DNA of 64,000 bases from Hymenobacter canadensis (GCF_027359925.1 NZ_CP114767.1:3534001-3598000), one strand, 5' to 3'. Positions 32,627 to 42,159 are shown, numbered from the stretch's first letter. Translations and numbers: made by a program. The notes: a model not told the origin generated them from the sequence alone.

Positions 32627-34666
32627 ATGGGCAAGAAGCACAATTCCGGCAATCCAGCCGGCGGCCGCGGCCGCTCCGACCGTCCTTCCAGCAGTGCTGG
32701 AGGCTCAGGCTTTTATCAGAAATTCTCCGCTCCGCGCGGCGCGGGCAGTGGCTCGGCCGGCGACAGCCGCCCACCGCGCTTCGGTGGCGACCGGGACCGT
32801 TCCGGCGGCCGCTCCGGCGATGCGCCCCGCGGCGACTCCTCCTCGCGCCCTTCCTTCGGGCGCGGCCCTGCTGACCGCACCGGCGGCAGCGGCTTTGGTG
32901 GCCCCAAGAAATTTGGCAGTGGCGGCGGCAGCTTTGGCCGCAGCAACGAAGGCGGCTTCGGCGTCAACTCCCGCCCCCGCGACACGAATGGTGGCGACAG
33001 CCGCTCCTTCGGCAGCCGCCCTTCAGGTGGCCGCGACTTCGACCGTGGCGGTTCGCGCCGGGAAGACAATCGGAGCGGTGGCTTCGGAGCTTCGCGTGGC
33101 AGTAACGATGACCGCCGTAGTGGTGGCTTCGGCGGTGGCCCGCGCCGCGACAACGACGACCGCCGCAGTGGCGGTTTCGGAGGTGGCGGCAACCGCCGCG
33201 ACGATGACCGCCGCGGTGGCTTTAATGCCCCGCCCCGCCGCGACAACGACGAGCGCCCGGTACGGCCGTTTGAGCCGCGCAAAACCTGGGACGGGCAGCC
33301 CTACCGCCAGGAAGGCCGCGCGGCAGTGCCCCGTGGTACGGCCGGCGAGCGGAACCGCAAGTTTGTGAAAGCTGACCCCAACCAGCCTGCAGCCCCCACT
33401 GGCTACACGCCACGCCCGGCTGCCTCGGAGCCTACCCCCCGGACCGATGACGCCAACGACCAGGGTCCTGACCGCGCCATCCGGCCGGCCCGGGCCTTTG
33501 ATTTCCGCAGCCGCCCCGAGGGCCTCGACAACGAGCGCCCGGTAAGCCCGCGCCCCGAGCGTGACGCCGACTTCGGCGACCGGCCGCGCGGCGCATTCGG
33601 CGACCGTCGGGAGTCGGGCTTCAAGCCCCGCAGCACCGGCGAGCGTCCGGCTTTCGGCAACCGCAGCTTCAACGACCGCAAGGAAGGTGGCTTCGGTAAC
33701 CGGGATGCTGCTGACCGCCGGGAGCCAAGCCGGGGTGCTTCTGACGCCAACCGCGACGCCCGCCCGTATGGCACGCGTCCGGAACGGGCAGCGCCCAAAC
33801 GCTTCGGCCACGATGCCTCCACGCCCAACCGCGCCGACAAGCTGAAGCGCGGCGAAGTGGCAGGCCAGGCACCCGACTACAAAAACCTCAAGCACTACGA
33901 GGACGACAAAAGCCGCGGCAACAAGCGCCGCCGCGAAGAAGAGCAAGACGTGAAAGGCGATGAGCTGCGCCTGAACCGCTACATCGCCAACGCCGGCGTT
34001 TGCTCGCGCCGCGAAGCTGACTCGCTGATTGCGGCCGGCGAAATCAAGGTGAACGGCGAGGTGGTGACGGAAATGGGCTACAAAGTGCAACCCACCGACA
34101 CCGTGCAGTACGGCAAAACCAACCTCAACAGGGAGAAACTGGTGTACGTGCTGCTCAACAAGCCCAAAGACACCATCACGACCACCGAAGACCCCGAAGG
34201 CCGCCGCACGGTGATGGATCTGGTGAAGGAGTCGTCGAAGGAGCGCATCTTCCCGGTGGGCCGCCTTGACCGCAACACCACGGGTCTGCTGCTGTTCACC
34301 AACGACGGTGAGGTGGCGCAGAAACTCTCGCACCCTTCGCACCGCAACAAAAAGATCTACCAGGCTGAGCTCGACAAGCCGCTCACCGAGGAGCATCTGG
34401 GCATGATTGCGGCCGGTATCGAGCTGGAAGACGGTAAGGCCGAAGTGGACGACGTGGCCGTAGTGGCCGGCAACCCGCACTTTGTGGGCATCGAAATCCA
34501 CATCGGGCGCAACCGGATTGTACGCCGCATCTTCGAGTTCCTCGGCTACGACGTGGTGTCGCTGGACCGGGTGCAGTACGCGGGCCTGACCAAAAAGGAC
34601 CTGCCGCGCGGCAAGTGGCGCTTCCTCAACGAGAAGGAAGTGATTCGCCTGAAGTATTTCATGTAA
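32627..34666 (+). CDS. RluB/RsuA-type pseudouridine synthase with very long Gly/Arg-rich N-terminal arm
   Basis: 679-residue protein. The C-terminal part from about 445 is a complete enzyme: an S4 RNA-binding domain (LRLNRYIANAGVCSRREAD), then the RsuA/RluB catalytic domain with GRLDRNTTGLLL (catalytic Asp, about 546) and RNRIVRRIFEFLGY; it isomerises a uridine in 23S or 16S rRNA. The first 440 residues are low-complexity, with many RRDNDDRRSGGFGG-like units, GGFG and RPxFG repeats, and abundant Arg, Gly, Ser and Asp; predicted disordered and RNA-binding. Such arms occur in Bacteroidota homologues but this one is long. Confidence 0.92.
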   Translation: MGKKHNSGNPAGGRGRSDRPSSSAGGSGFYQKFSAPRGAGSGSAGDSRPPRFGGDRDRSGGRSGDAPRGDSSSRPSFGRGPADRTGGSGFGGPKKFGSGGGSFGRSNEGGFGVNSRPRDTNGGDSRSFGSRPSGGRDFDRGGSRREDNRSGGFGASRGSNDDRRSGGFGGGPRRDNDDRRSGGFGGGGNRRDDDRRGGFNAPPRRDNDERPVRPFEPRKTWDGQPYRQEGRAAVPRGTAGERNRKFVKADPNQPAAPTGYTPRPAASEPTPRTDDANDQGPDRAIRPARAFDFRSRPEGLDNERPVSPRPERDADFGDRPRGAFGDRRESGFKPRSTGERPAFGNRSFNDRKEGGFGNRDAADRREPSRGASDANRDARPYGTRPERAAPKRFGHDASTPNRADKLKRGEVAGQAPDYKNLKHYEDDKSRGNKRRREEEQDVKGDELRLNRYIANAGVCSRREADSLIAAGEIKVNGEVVTEMGYKVQPTDTVQYGKTNLNREKLVYVLLNKPKDTITTTEDPEGRRTVMDLVKESSKERIFPVGRLDRNTTGLLLFTNDGEVAQKLSHPSHRNKKIYQAELDKPLTEEHLGMIAAGIELEDGKAEVDDVAVVAGNPHFVGIEIHIGRNRIVRRIFEFLGYDVVSLDRVQYAGLTKKDLPRGKWRFLNEKEVIRLKYFM

Positions 34667-34839
34667 TACGCAACCGCTGACCAGCGGTGTGGCTCTTAGT
34701 GGCGGGATGATGCGCGAACGATAGGAGAGAGGAGGCTGTTTTGCCGGCATTAGCTGCCCGGCCCAACGGCCCGCCTCGCCTCCTACGGTGCGCATCGTCC
34801 CGCCACTTTTTTGTTGTTCACCTTTCACGTTTATCGGGT

Positions 34840-35583
34840 TTGCGCACGTTTGCCCTTGATATTGGGAATACGGCCGTGAAATACGGCTGCTTCGAGGGCG
34901 CTGTGCTGCTGGAAACTGCCACGGGCCAGACGGCGGCGCAGGTGATGGCCGCTGTGGAGCGACTGCAGCCGCAGCACGCCATCGTAGCCTCAGTGGCCGA
35001 GCCCACCGCCGACTGGGCCCGGACGCTGCGCCAGCGGCTGCCGGGCACGGTGCTGGAGTTCAGCCCCGCCACCACGCCGCTACCGCTGCGCAACGCCTAC
35101 GCCACCCCGCACACGCTGGGTGCCGACCGGTTGGCGGCGGCGGTAGGGGCGGCCTGGCTGCGGCCTGGCCAGCACACGCTGATTGTGGATGCCGGCACGG
35201 CCATCAAGTGCGACCTGGTGGAAGGCGGGCACACGTTTCGGGGAGGCAGTATTGCGCCGGGCCTGCACATGCGTTTTCGGGCCCTGCACACGTTTACGGG
35301 ACGCCTGCCGCTGGTGGAAATCCCGGCCGACGGCGCCGCTCCGATACCCCTCACCGGTGACAATACCACCTCGGCCATCCAAAGCGGCGTGCTCAACGGG
35401 GCCGTGGCCGAAGTGAATGGCTTCATTGCCAGCTACCAGGCGCAGTATCCGGGGCTCAGCGTGGTGCTGGCCGGCGGCGATGCGGCTTTTTTCCAACCCC
35501 GGCTGAAAGGCCCTATCTTTGGCATTCCGGAGCTCGTGCTGATTGGGCTCCACCGTATATTGGCATACAATGTTGAACTCTAA
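34840..35583 (+). CDS. coaX: Type III pantothenate kinase
   Basis: 247-residue enzyme phosphorylating pantothenate, first step of CoA synthesis, of the acetate/sugar-kinase fold. DIGNTAVKYG (7-16) is the phosphate-binding motif; DAGTAIKCDLV and GGSIAPGLHMRFRALH follow, and the late VVLAGGDAAFF motif is present. I choose a TTG start at 34840 giving MRTFALDIGN, which fits the family length; an in-frame ATG at 34741 adds 33 unrelated residues. The gene overlaps the next one by 14 bases, implying co-transcription. panC and panD, for the same pathway, are at 57-58 kb. Confidence 0.9.
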   Translation: MRTFALDIGNTAVKYGCFEGAVLLETATGQTAAQVMAAVERLQPQHAIVASVAEPTADWARTLRQRLPGTVLEFSPATTPLPLRNAYATPHTLGADRLAAAVGAAWLRPGQHTLIVDAGTAIKCDLVEGGHTFRGGSIAPGLHMRFRALHTFTGRLPLVEIPADGAAPIPLTGDNTTSAIQSGVLNGAVAEVNGFIASYQAQYPGLSVVLAGGDAAFFQPRLKGPIFGIPELVLIGLHRILAYNVEL

Positions 35584-36913
35584 ATACGCCGGGCTGCTGG
35601 GCCTAACGCTGCTGAGCCTCGGGGCCGCTACACGCGGCCAGGGCCAGGGCCTGGGCAATTCTCCTTACTCCCGCCTCGGGCTGGGCGACACCTACTTCAA
35701 CGCGGGCGGTGTCCGGCAGATGGGCATGGGTGGCGTCGGGGTTTCGGCCCCCAATGGCACCCAGATCAATGAGCTGAACCCAGCCCTGCTCTACTACATG
35801 AACCGCACAACGTGGGAGTTCACGGCGATAGGGCAGTACAAAACCATCGAGAACAACCAGACCTCGCAGAAAACGGGTACCGGCAAGCTGAATTATTTGG
35901 CGCTGGCCGTACCGCTTTCCAGCCGCTGGGGTGCTGCCGTGGGCCTCAAGCCCTTCAGCTCCGTCGATTTCGAATCGGTGGAGGCTCAGCGCGTCAACGG
36001 CGACCCGACGCTGGCGCAGGTGGTGAAGCAGTACCGTGGCGAAGGCGAACTGTCGGAGGCGTACTTCGCGCAGGGTGTGCGCGTGGCCAAGGGCCTTTCG
36101 GTGGGCGTGGTAGCCTCCTACGTGTTCGGTAGCATCGATGTCAGCACTGCCACGCAGGTGGTACCCGACGTGGTGACGGCCAACGACGCGCTGGAAAGAA
36201 GCGTCCTGCTCGACCATATTCATTACTCCGACTTCAAGTTCCGGGGCGGCGCCCAGTACCGCAGCAAGCTCAACAGCACCATCAACTACAACCTGGGGGC
36301 CGTTTATAGCTTCCAGGCCCAGCTGAACGGGGAGCGGAGCCTGACGCTGGACCGCCAAGCCTTTGCCGGCAACCAAGTAGAAAGCCTCGTGCTGGAAAGC
36401 GGCGAGGGCTCGGCCAACCTGCCGGCGCTGGCCCAGTTCGGGGTCAGCCTCGACAACAACAAAAACTGGTCGGTGAGCCTGGATGCGGCCAACCAGCAGT
36501 GGTCGAAGTTCCGGGCATTCAATGAGCGCGGCGGCACGGTGGGCGTGCCCCTGAGCAATACGTGGCGCGCGGCCCTGGGCGGCGAGTTTGCCCCCGACCC
36601 GACTTCCGTCGACAAGTACTTCCGGCGCGTAACCTACCGGGCCGGCGTATCGGTGGCCGAAATGCCTTACCGCCCCGGCGGCCAGGTGCTCTACGACCGG
36701 GCCGTGAGCTGGGGCTTCTCGTTCCCGGTGTCGGCCTCGCCGCTGGATGCTACCACTCTCAACATGGGCTTCACCTATGGCCGCCGCGGCAACACCGACG
36801 TGCAGCAGCTGGCCAGCGGCGCTACCGAGCGCAACATTCAGGAAAGCTACATCCGCGCCCAGGTGGGCATCTCGCTCAACAACCGCTGGTTCATTAAGCG
36901 CCGCATTGAATAA
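35570..36913 (+). CDS. Outer-membrane beta-barrel protein, FadL-like layout
   Basis: 447-residue exported protein with signal peptide (LLGLTLLSLGAATRGQGQG) and a strand-rich remainder. Early motifs NSPYSRLGLGDTYFNAGGVRQMGMGGVGVSAP and INELNPALLYYMNRTTWEF resemble FadL/PorV-like barrels of Bacteroidota; the C-terminus ends in alternating aromatic strands (NNRWFIKRRIE). It starts inside the coaX 3' end and is followed seven bases later by the lptC-like gene, so the three are one transcription unit. Substrate unknown. Start at 35570 gives the natural signal peptide. Confidence 0.8.
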   Translation: MLNSKYAGLLGLTLLSLGAATRGQGQGLGNSPYSRLGLGDTYFNAGGVRQMGMGGVGVSAPNGTQINELNPALLYYMNRTTWEFTAIGQYKTIENNQTSQKTGTGKLNYLALAVPLSSRWGAAVGLKPFSSVDFESVEAQRVNGDPTLAQVVKQYRGEGELSEAYFAQGVRVAKGLSVGVVASYVFGSIDVSTATQVVPDVVTANDALERSVLLDHIHYSDFKFRGGAQYRSKLNSTINYNLGAVYSFQAQLNGERSLTLDRQAFAGNQVESLVLESGEGSANLPALAQFGVSLDNNKNWSVSLDAANQQWSKFRAFNERGGTVGVPLSNTWRAALGGEFAPDPTSVDKYFRRVTYRAGVSVAEMPYRPGGQVLYDRAVSWGFSFPVSASPLDATTLNMGFTYGRRGNTDVQQLASGATERNIQESYIRAQVGISLNNRWFIKRRIE

Positions 36914-36920
36914 GCTGCCC

Positions 36921-37511
36921 ATGGCTGCGCACTCGTTCAGGAGTTTTGGCCGGCTGGGGCTGTTGGCACTGCTGGCCGCCGGCTTGGCGGTGGCCGGCTG
37001 CCAGAAAAAAGACCCGGCGGCCAGCAAAAAGGAAGTGGAGTACAAAGGCCCGCTGCTGGAAACCACCAACGTGCTGACGCTCTACAGCGACTCGGCCAAG
37101 CTGCAGATCAAGTACACGGCCCCGCTGGAGCAGCAGTTTGAAAGCGGCGACAAGCTCTACCCCAAGGGCATCGACGTCACCTTCTACTCCGAAGGCGGCA
37201 CCAAGGTGCTCAACACGCTGCGTGGCAACTACGGCCGCTACGACAAGGCTAAAAACCTGTATTTCATCCGCGGCAACGTGCGTGTGGCCAATGTGGAAAA
37301 GCAGCAGTCGATGAAAACCGAGGAGATGTACTTCGATCAGAACAAGCAACTGATCTACAACGACACCACTCAGCTCGTCCGCATCCAGACGCCCACCGAA
37401 GTGCTGACCGGCTACGGCCTGACGGCTAACCAGGACTTCTCGCGCTACACCATTCTCAAGCCGGAGGGCGTGTTCACCATCGACCAGGCTGCCACGCAGC
37501 CGGCGAAATAA
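36921..37511 (+). CDS. lptC: LPS export lipoprotein LptC-like
   Basis: 196-residue lipoprotein: signal peptide with lipobox LAVAGC at about residues 21-26, then a beta-jellyroll with the LptC pattern (VDVTFYSEGGTKVLNTLRGNYGRYD, YFIRGNVRVANVEKQQSMKTEEMYFD, YGLTANQDFSRY). In Gram-negatives LptC links the LptBFG transporter to the periplasmic bridge that carries LPS outward. Being a lipoprotein rather than a single-helix protein is usual in Bacteroidota. lptB lies 7 kb downstream at 44.8 kb. The start at 36921 follows the previous stop by seven bases. Confidence 0.87.
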   Translation: MAAHSFRSFGRLGLLALLAAGLAVAGCQKKDPAASKKEVEYKGPLLETTNVLTLYSDSAKLQIKYTAPLEQQFESGDKLYPKGIDVTFYSEGGTKVLNTLRGNYGRYDKAKNLYFIRGNVRVANVEKQQSMKTEEMYFDQNKQLIYNDTTQLVRIQTPTEVLTGYGLTANQDFSRYTILKPEGVFTIDQAATQPAK

Positions 37512-37520
37512 CCTGTTCGC

Positions 37521-37784
37521 ATGAAACGCTTCTGGAGTCCCGGCCTCGGGCGAACCATCCTGTTTTCGCTGGCCGTGGTGTCGTTCGTCATCGGCACCTA
37601 CGAAACCGTCAGCCGCTACAACGACAAAAACGCGCTGCGCGACAACTACTGGCTATTCATGGTGTCGTTTTCGTGCGTGATGCTCTACCGCTACCTCAAG
37701 CCGGAGCCCGAGCCGAAAACGCCGGTAAAGCAGCCGCCCCAGGCGCCCGCCAAGCCGGTGCCCCGCAACAAGCGGCGCGGCTAG
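37521..37784 (+). CDS. Small membrane protein, 87 aa
   Basis: Two hydrophobic segments, TILFSLAVVSFVIGTYETV and NYWLFMVSFSCVMLYRY, joined by a charged loop (SRYNDKNALRD), then a Pro/Lys-rich tail ending PRNKRRG. It starts nine bases after lptC, so it is in the same transcription unit. No family recognised; a role in the envelope is only suggested by the neighbours. Confidence 0.75.
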   Translation: MKRFWSPGLGRTILFSLAVVSFVIGTYETVSRYNDKNALRDNYWLFMVSFSCVMLYRYLKPEPEPKTPVKQPPQAPAKPVPRNKRRG

Positions 37785-37806
37785 CTCTAAATAGTAGCCG
37801 CCTGAA

Positions 37807-37850
37807 ACAGCCTGTTGTCCTGCACTTGCGCGGGATGACAGGCTGTTTTG
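37807..37850 (+). terminator. Hairpin after the small membrane gene
   Basis: AACAGCCTGT / ACAGGCTGTT (37807-37816, 37838-37847) then TTTG. The centre GTCCTGCAC...GCGCGGGATGAC resembles a worn copy of the TGTCATCCTGAGC palindromes. Confidence 0.6.
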
Positions 37851-37977
37851 GCATGACAGCCTAGCCTTCACTAACTCACCTGATTACCCAATCGCCCCGT
37901 CTCCTTTGATTCTCCCGCGGATTCTGGTTATTTTGCACCTCTTTCCGCTTTTTCAACCTGCGCTTTTTTACAAGTAA

Positions 37978-40098
37978 ATGGCATTAATTAACACGATTCG
38001 AGAAAAATCAGGCTGGGCCGTGGGCACTGTCGCCATCGGCATGCTCTTCTTCATCGTGGGCAGCGACCTTGTCGGGGGTAAAAACCGGCTTTTCAACCGC
38101 AACGAAAACGTGGTGGGCGAAGTAGCCGGCGAAAAAGTGGAGCTGGCCGATTTCAACAACAGCCTGGAGCAGGCCAAGCAGAGCTTTGTGCAGCAGCAGG
38201 GCCGCCAGCCCGACGAGCAGACGATGGGCTACCTGCGCGACCAGGCCTGGAACCAGACCATCTACCGCATTGCCTTCCAGAAGGAGTTCGATAAGCTCGG
38301 CCTGTCGGTGTCCGACGACGAGCTGACCGACATGGTGCAGGGCAAGAACATCCACCCCAGCATCCGCCAGGCCTTCACCGATCAGCAGACCGGCCAGTTC
38401 GACCGCGCCAAGATCATCCAGTACCTGCAGGGCCTCGACAAGCTGCCGCCCGATGCGCAGGCTGCATGGCGCAACTTCGAAGCCAACCTCGGCCCTGAGC
38501 GGGTAGGCCAGAAGTACAACAACTTGCTCAAGCTGAGCACCTACGTAACATCGGCCGAAGCCAAGCGCTTCGACGAAGACCAGAACACCCGCGCTTCCAT
38601 GCGCTACCTGTTCGTGCCCTACTTCTCCATCTCCGATTCGGCGGTGAAAGTGACGGACAGCCAGCTGCAGGCCTACCTCGACAAGAACAAGGGCCGCTAC
38701 AAAGTGGAAGATGGCCGCACCATCGAGTACGTGAGCGTTCCGGTAACGGCTTCGGTGGAAGACAGCACCGCCGCCCGCCAGGCCGTCGATCAGCTGACCA
38801 CGCAGTTTGCTTCGGCTCCGAACGACTCGCTGTTCGTGAAGCTCAACTCCGACCAGCCGTACAGCGCCGCTTACGTGTCGCCGGCCGATATGCCCGAGAA
38901 GCTGCGCCAGCAGCTGCCGCTGGCAGTAGGCAAGGTATACGGTCCGTTCTCGGAGAACGGCACCACCAGCCTCTTCAAAGTGACGGGTGCCAAAGCCGGC
39001 GCCCAAGCCGCCGCCCGCGCCAGCCACATCCTCATCAAGCCCGAAGGCACCACGCCGGAGGCTGATGCCGCGGCCAAAGTGAAAGCCACCGACATCCTCA
39101 ACAAAATCAAAGGTGGCGCTGACTTCGCCGCTCTGGCCCGCCAGTTCGGCACCGACGGCACCACCGCCACCGGTGGCGACCTGGGCTGGTTCCAGCAGGG
39201 CCGCATGGTACCGGAGTTCGAGAAGGCCGTGTTCGGCGCTACCTCGGCCGGCTTGCTGCCCAGCCTCGTGAAAACGTCGTTCGGCTACCACATCGTAAAA
39301 ATCACCGCTCCTAAAACTAGCCAGACCTACCAGGTGGCCGCGGTGCAGAAGCGCATCACGCCTTCGGAAGCCACCAACGAGGCCGCCTACGCCAAGGCCC
39401 AAGCCCTGAAAGGCGAGATTACCGATCTGGAGTCGTTCCGCAAGGCAGTAGCCAAAGACAAAACCCTGCAGAAGCAGGAAGCCAAAGGCCTCGGCCGCGG
39501 CGAGCGGGCCGTGAACAACCTGCAGAACGCCCGCGAGATTGTACGCTGGTCCTACGGCACGGCCGGTAAGGAAACCGCCATCGGCGACGTATCGGAAGTA
39601 TTCGACATGGGCGACCAATACGTTATTGCGGTCCTGACCGGCGAGCGGAGCAAAGGCACCGCCGACGTGGCCAGCCTGAAGCCTGAGCTGCAGGCCGCCG
39701 TGCGCAACGAGGAAAAGGCCAAGCAGATCATGGCTAAGCTGCAGGGTAAGACCGGCACGCTGGAGCAGATTGCCGCTACCTATGGCGCGCAGGCGCAGGT
39801 GAAAACGGCCGACAACGTGGTGCTGGGCACCGGCACCATCCCGGGCCTGGGCGGCGAGCCGCTGGCCGTGGGCAAGGTGTTTGGCCTGAAAGCCGGGCAG
39901 AAGTCGACCCCCATCCAGGGTGAGCAGGGCGTGCTGATTGTGGAGCCGGTGAGCGTGCAGAAGCCTGCCGCCGCCGCCGACGTGGCCGCCATTAAGAAGC
40001 AGCTGCTGGCCCAGCGCCAGAACCGCGCCGACGGCCTTATCTACGAAGCCGTGAAAGCCAACGCCAACATCAAAGACGAGCGCAACAAGTTCTTCTAG
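37978..40098 (+). CDS. Peptidyl-prolyl isomerase, PpiD/SurA type
   Basis: 706-residue inner-membrane-anchored periplasmic folding factor. A single N-terminal helix (GWAVGTVAIGMLFFIVGSDLV) is followed by a SurA_N-like chaperone region, a PpiC-type parvulin domain (ASHILIKPEG ... FAALARQFGTDGTTATGGDLGWFQQGRM ... TSFGYHIVKIT, about 340-440) and a C-terminal chaperone part. It probably assists folding of outer-membrane proteins. It follows the coaX-OMP-lptC cluster, as in other Bacteroidota, but after a hairpin, so it is likely its own unit. Confidence 0.9.
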   Translation: MALINTIREKSGWAVGTVAIGMLFFIVGSDLVGGKNRLFNRNENVVGEVAGEKVELADFNNSLEQAKQSFVQQQGRQPDEQTMGYLRDQAWNQTIYRIAFQKEFDKLGLSVSDDELTDMVQGKNIHPSIRQAFTDQQTGQFDRAKIIQYLQGLDKLPPDAQAAWRNFEANLGPERVGQKYNNLLKLSTYVTSAEAKRFDEDQNTRASMRYLFVPYFSISDSAVKVTDSQLQAYLDKNKGRYKVEDGRTIEYVSVPVTASVEDSTAARQAVDQLTTQFASAPNDSLFVKLNSDQPYSAAYVSPADMPEKLRQQLPLAVGKVYGPFSENGTTSLFKVTGAKAGAQAAARASHILIKPEGTTPEADAAAKVKATDILNKIKGGADFAALARQFGTDGTTATGGDLGWFQQGRMVPEFEKAVFGATSAGLLPSLVKTSFGYHIVKITAPKTSQTYQVAAVQKRITPSEATNEAAYAKAQALKGEITDLESFRKAVAKDKTLQKQEAKGLGRGERAVNNLQNAREIVRWSYGTAGKETAIGDVSEVFDMGDQYVIAVLTGERSKGTADVASLKPELQAAVRNEEKAKQIMAKLQGKTGTLEQIAATYGAQAQVKTADNVVLGTGTIPGLGGEPLAVGKVFGLKAGQKSTPIQGEQGVLIVEPVSVQKPAAAADVAAIKKQLLAQRQNRADGLIYEAVKANANIKDERNKFF

Positions 40099-40120
40099 AC
40101 CCTGCTGCCGCTTGATAGGA

Positions 40121-40149
40121 AAGCCGCTCCCGAAGGAGCGGCTTTTTTT
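40121..40149 (+). terminator. Intrinsic terminator after the isomerase
   Basis: Stem AAGCCGCTCC / GGAGCGGCTT, loop CGAA, then seven T. Confidence 0.9.
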
Positions 40150-40152
40150 GTT

Positions 40153-40288
40153 CTGTCATCCTGAGCATATCTGTCATCCTGAGCGGAGCGAAGGATCCTT
40201 TCATGTTAGAACAATAATCGTTCGGTAGTAATCCAGCCGTGATAGGATCCTTCGCAAGCTCAGGATGACAGATGGCTCAGGATGACAG
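40153..40288. repeat. Palindromic element, TGTCATCCTGAGC family, copy 4 (nested)
   Basis: The outer end is doubled: CTGTCATCCTGAGCATAT then CTGTCATCCTGAGCGGAGCG on the left, and CTCAGGATGACAGATGG then CTCAGGATGACAG on the right, as if a copy had inserted into or duplicated another. The central AGTAATCCAG also occurs in copy 1. Confidence 0.88.
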
Positions 40289-40356
40289 TGCATTTTCCTG
40301 CGTACCTTGAAATGAATCCGACCCGGTAGCCGTTGCTGCTGAATAGCCCTGTTTGT

Positions 40357-42159
40357 ATGCGTCGTTTCCGTTTCGCTTTGTTTCTGATGCTGCTCTCGGC
40401 GCCGGCGGTGGCCCAGCAGGAGGGCGGCAATATCTCGCTGGCCAAAGAGTACACCCGCAAGGGCGAGCACGAAAAGGCGGCGTTCCTATACGCCAAGCTG
40501 CCGGCTGATGCTCAGCTAGCCTCCAACGTGCTGCCCGACTACCTGGAAACCCTGCAGCAGCTCAGCCGTCACAAAGACGCCGAGAAGCTGGTGAAACGAG
40601 CCCAGAAGGCGCACCCCGAGGAGCCCTACGGCGTGACGCTGGGCGCGGTGTACGCTGCCGCCGGCGACCCGGCCGCCGCCGCCAAGCAATATGAGCGGGT
40701 ACTGAGCCAACTGGCTGCCCAGCAGGTGCTGCCCGTAGCCGCCGAGTTCCAGCGCCGCCAGCTGCCCGACTGGGCCGAAAAAACCTACTTGCGCGGCCGC
40801 ACCCTGGCCAAAAACGATAGCGAATACGGTCCGCAGCTCATCCAGCTCTACACTCAGACCGGCAACTCCGAACGTTTGATGGCCGAAACCCTGCGCCTCG
40901 TGCAGGACGATGAGCAGCAGCTACCCTTCGTGCGCAACATGCTGCAGAACTCGCTGCAAGATGAGAAAGGCTTCGAGGCGCTGGAGCGCGAGCTGTTGAG
41001 CAGCGTGCAGAAGTACCCCGAGCGCACCGTGTACAGCGAGCTGCTGCTGTGGCTGCAAGTGCAGCGCCGCGACTTCACGGGCGCCCTGGTGCAGGCCAAA
41101 GCCCTGGACCGCCGCGGCCGCACCGAGGGCAGCCGCGTGATGGAGCTGGCCGCCATTGCCCAGCAAAACAAAGACTACGAAAGCGCCATCAGCGGCTACG
41201 AGTACGTGCTGCGCGAGTACCGTAGCGGCCCGTTCTACGCCATGGCCCGGCAGCGGCTGGTGCAAACCCGTGAAGCCCAGGTGCGCGACACGTACCCGAT
41301 TGAAACCGCCAAAATCCGCAGCCTGATCGGGGAGTACCAGCAGGTGCTCACGGAGCTGGGCCGCACGCCCCAGACGGCGCCGGTACTGCGCAGCATGGCC
41401 GTGCTGCACGCCTTCCAGCTCGACGAGAAGCCCGCGGCCATCAAGCTGCTGCAGGAGGTGATTGACATGCCCCGCGCCAGTCTTGACGTGGTGGATCAGG
41501 CCAAGATTGACCTGGCCGACATCTACCTGCTCCGCGCCGAGCCCTGGGAGGCCACGCTGCTGTATTCGCAGGTGGAGAAGTCGCACAAAGACTCGCCGCT
41601 GGGCTACGAGGCCAAGCTCCGCAACGCCCGCCTGAGCTATTTCGCCGGCGACTTCAAGCTGGCCAAGAGCCACCTCGACATCCTGAAGGAAGCCACCACC
41701 CGCGAAATTGCCAACGACGCCATGCAGCTCTCGCTGCTCATCACCGACAACACCGCTATGGATACCGCCGGCGTGGCCCTGCGCGACTACGCGGCCGTGG
41801 AGCAGCTGGTGTTCCAGAACAAGCTGCCGGAAGCGTTGCGCGGCCTCGATGCGCTGGTGCAGAAGTACCCCGGCCACGCCCTGCAGGACGAGGCCTGGCT
41901 GCTGAAGGCCCAACTGCAGCGCCGCACCGGCGACTACAAAGGCGCCGTGGGCACGCTGGAGAAAATCACGGCCAACCCCAAGTACGACGTGCTCAGCGAC
42001 GACGCGCTGTTTCTGCTGGCCACCATTCAGGAAGACAACCTGCAGGACAAGGAAGCCGCCAAAACTCTCTACAACCAACTGCTGGTGAAATACCCCGGCA
42101 GCATCTACGTGGCCGAAGCCCGCAAGCACTTCCGCAAGCTCCGCGGCGACAGTTTGTAA
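40357..42159 (+). CDS. TPR-repeat exported protein
   Basis: 600-residue protein with signal peptide (RFALFLMLLSAPAVAQ) and then almost only helical tetratricopeptide repeats, visible for example as KEYTRKGEHEKAAFLYAKLP, LEYAQLSR-like pairs and a C-terminal set such as ALQDEAWLLKAQLQRRTGDY followed by a YaiO/TolA-like ending. Probably a periplasmic scaffold involved in assembly or cell-envelope machinery; partner unknown. The start at 40357 gives the classic signal peptide. Its stop codon lies inside the palindrome at 42156. Confidence 0.82.
   Translation: MRRFRFALFLMLLSAPAVAQQEGGNISLAKEYTRKGEHEKAAFLYAKLPADAQLASNVLPDYLETLQQLSRHKDAEKLVKRAQKAHPEEPYGVTLGAVYAAAGDPAAAAKQYERVLSQLAAQQVLPVAAEFQRRQLPDWAEKTYLRGRTLAKNDSEYGPQLIQLYTQTGNSERLMAETLRLVQDDEQQLPFVRNMLQNSLQDEKGFEALERELLSSVQKYPERTVYSELLLWLQVQRRDFTGALVQAKALDRRGRTEGSRVMELAAIAQQNKDYESAISGYEYVLREYRSGPFYAMARQRLVQTREAQVRDTYPIETAKIRSLIGEYQQVLTELGRTPQTAPVLRSMAVLHAFQLDEKPAAIKLLQEVIDMPRASLDVVDQAKIDLADIYLLRAEPWEATLLYSQVEKSHKDSPLGYEAKLRNARLSYFAGDFKLAKSHLDILKEATTREIANDAMQLSLLITDNTAMDTAGVALRDYAAVEQLVFQNKLPEALRGLDALVQKYPGHALQDEAWLLKAQLQRRTGDYKGAVGTLEKITANPKYDVLSDDALFLLATIQEDNLQDKEAAKTLYNQLLVKYPGSIYVAEARKHFRKLRGDSL

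Noticed and set aside
33023..34828. 601-codon minus-strand frame over the pseudouridine synthase
   Set aside because: Mirror of the repetitive RG-rich arm; no start context or domain.
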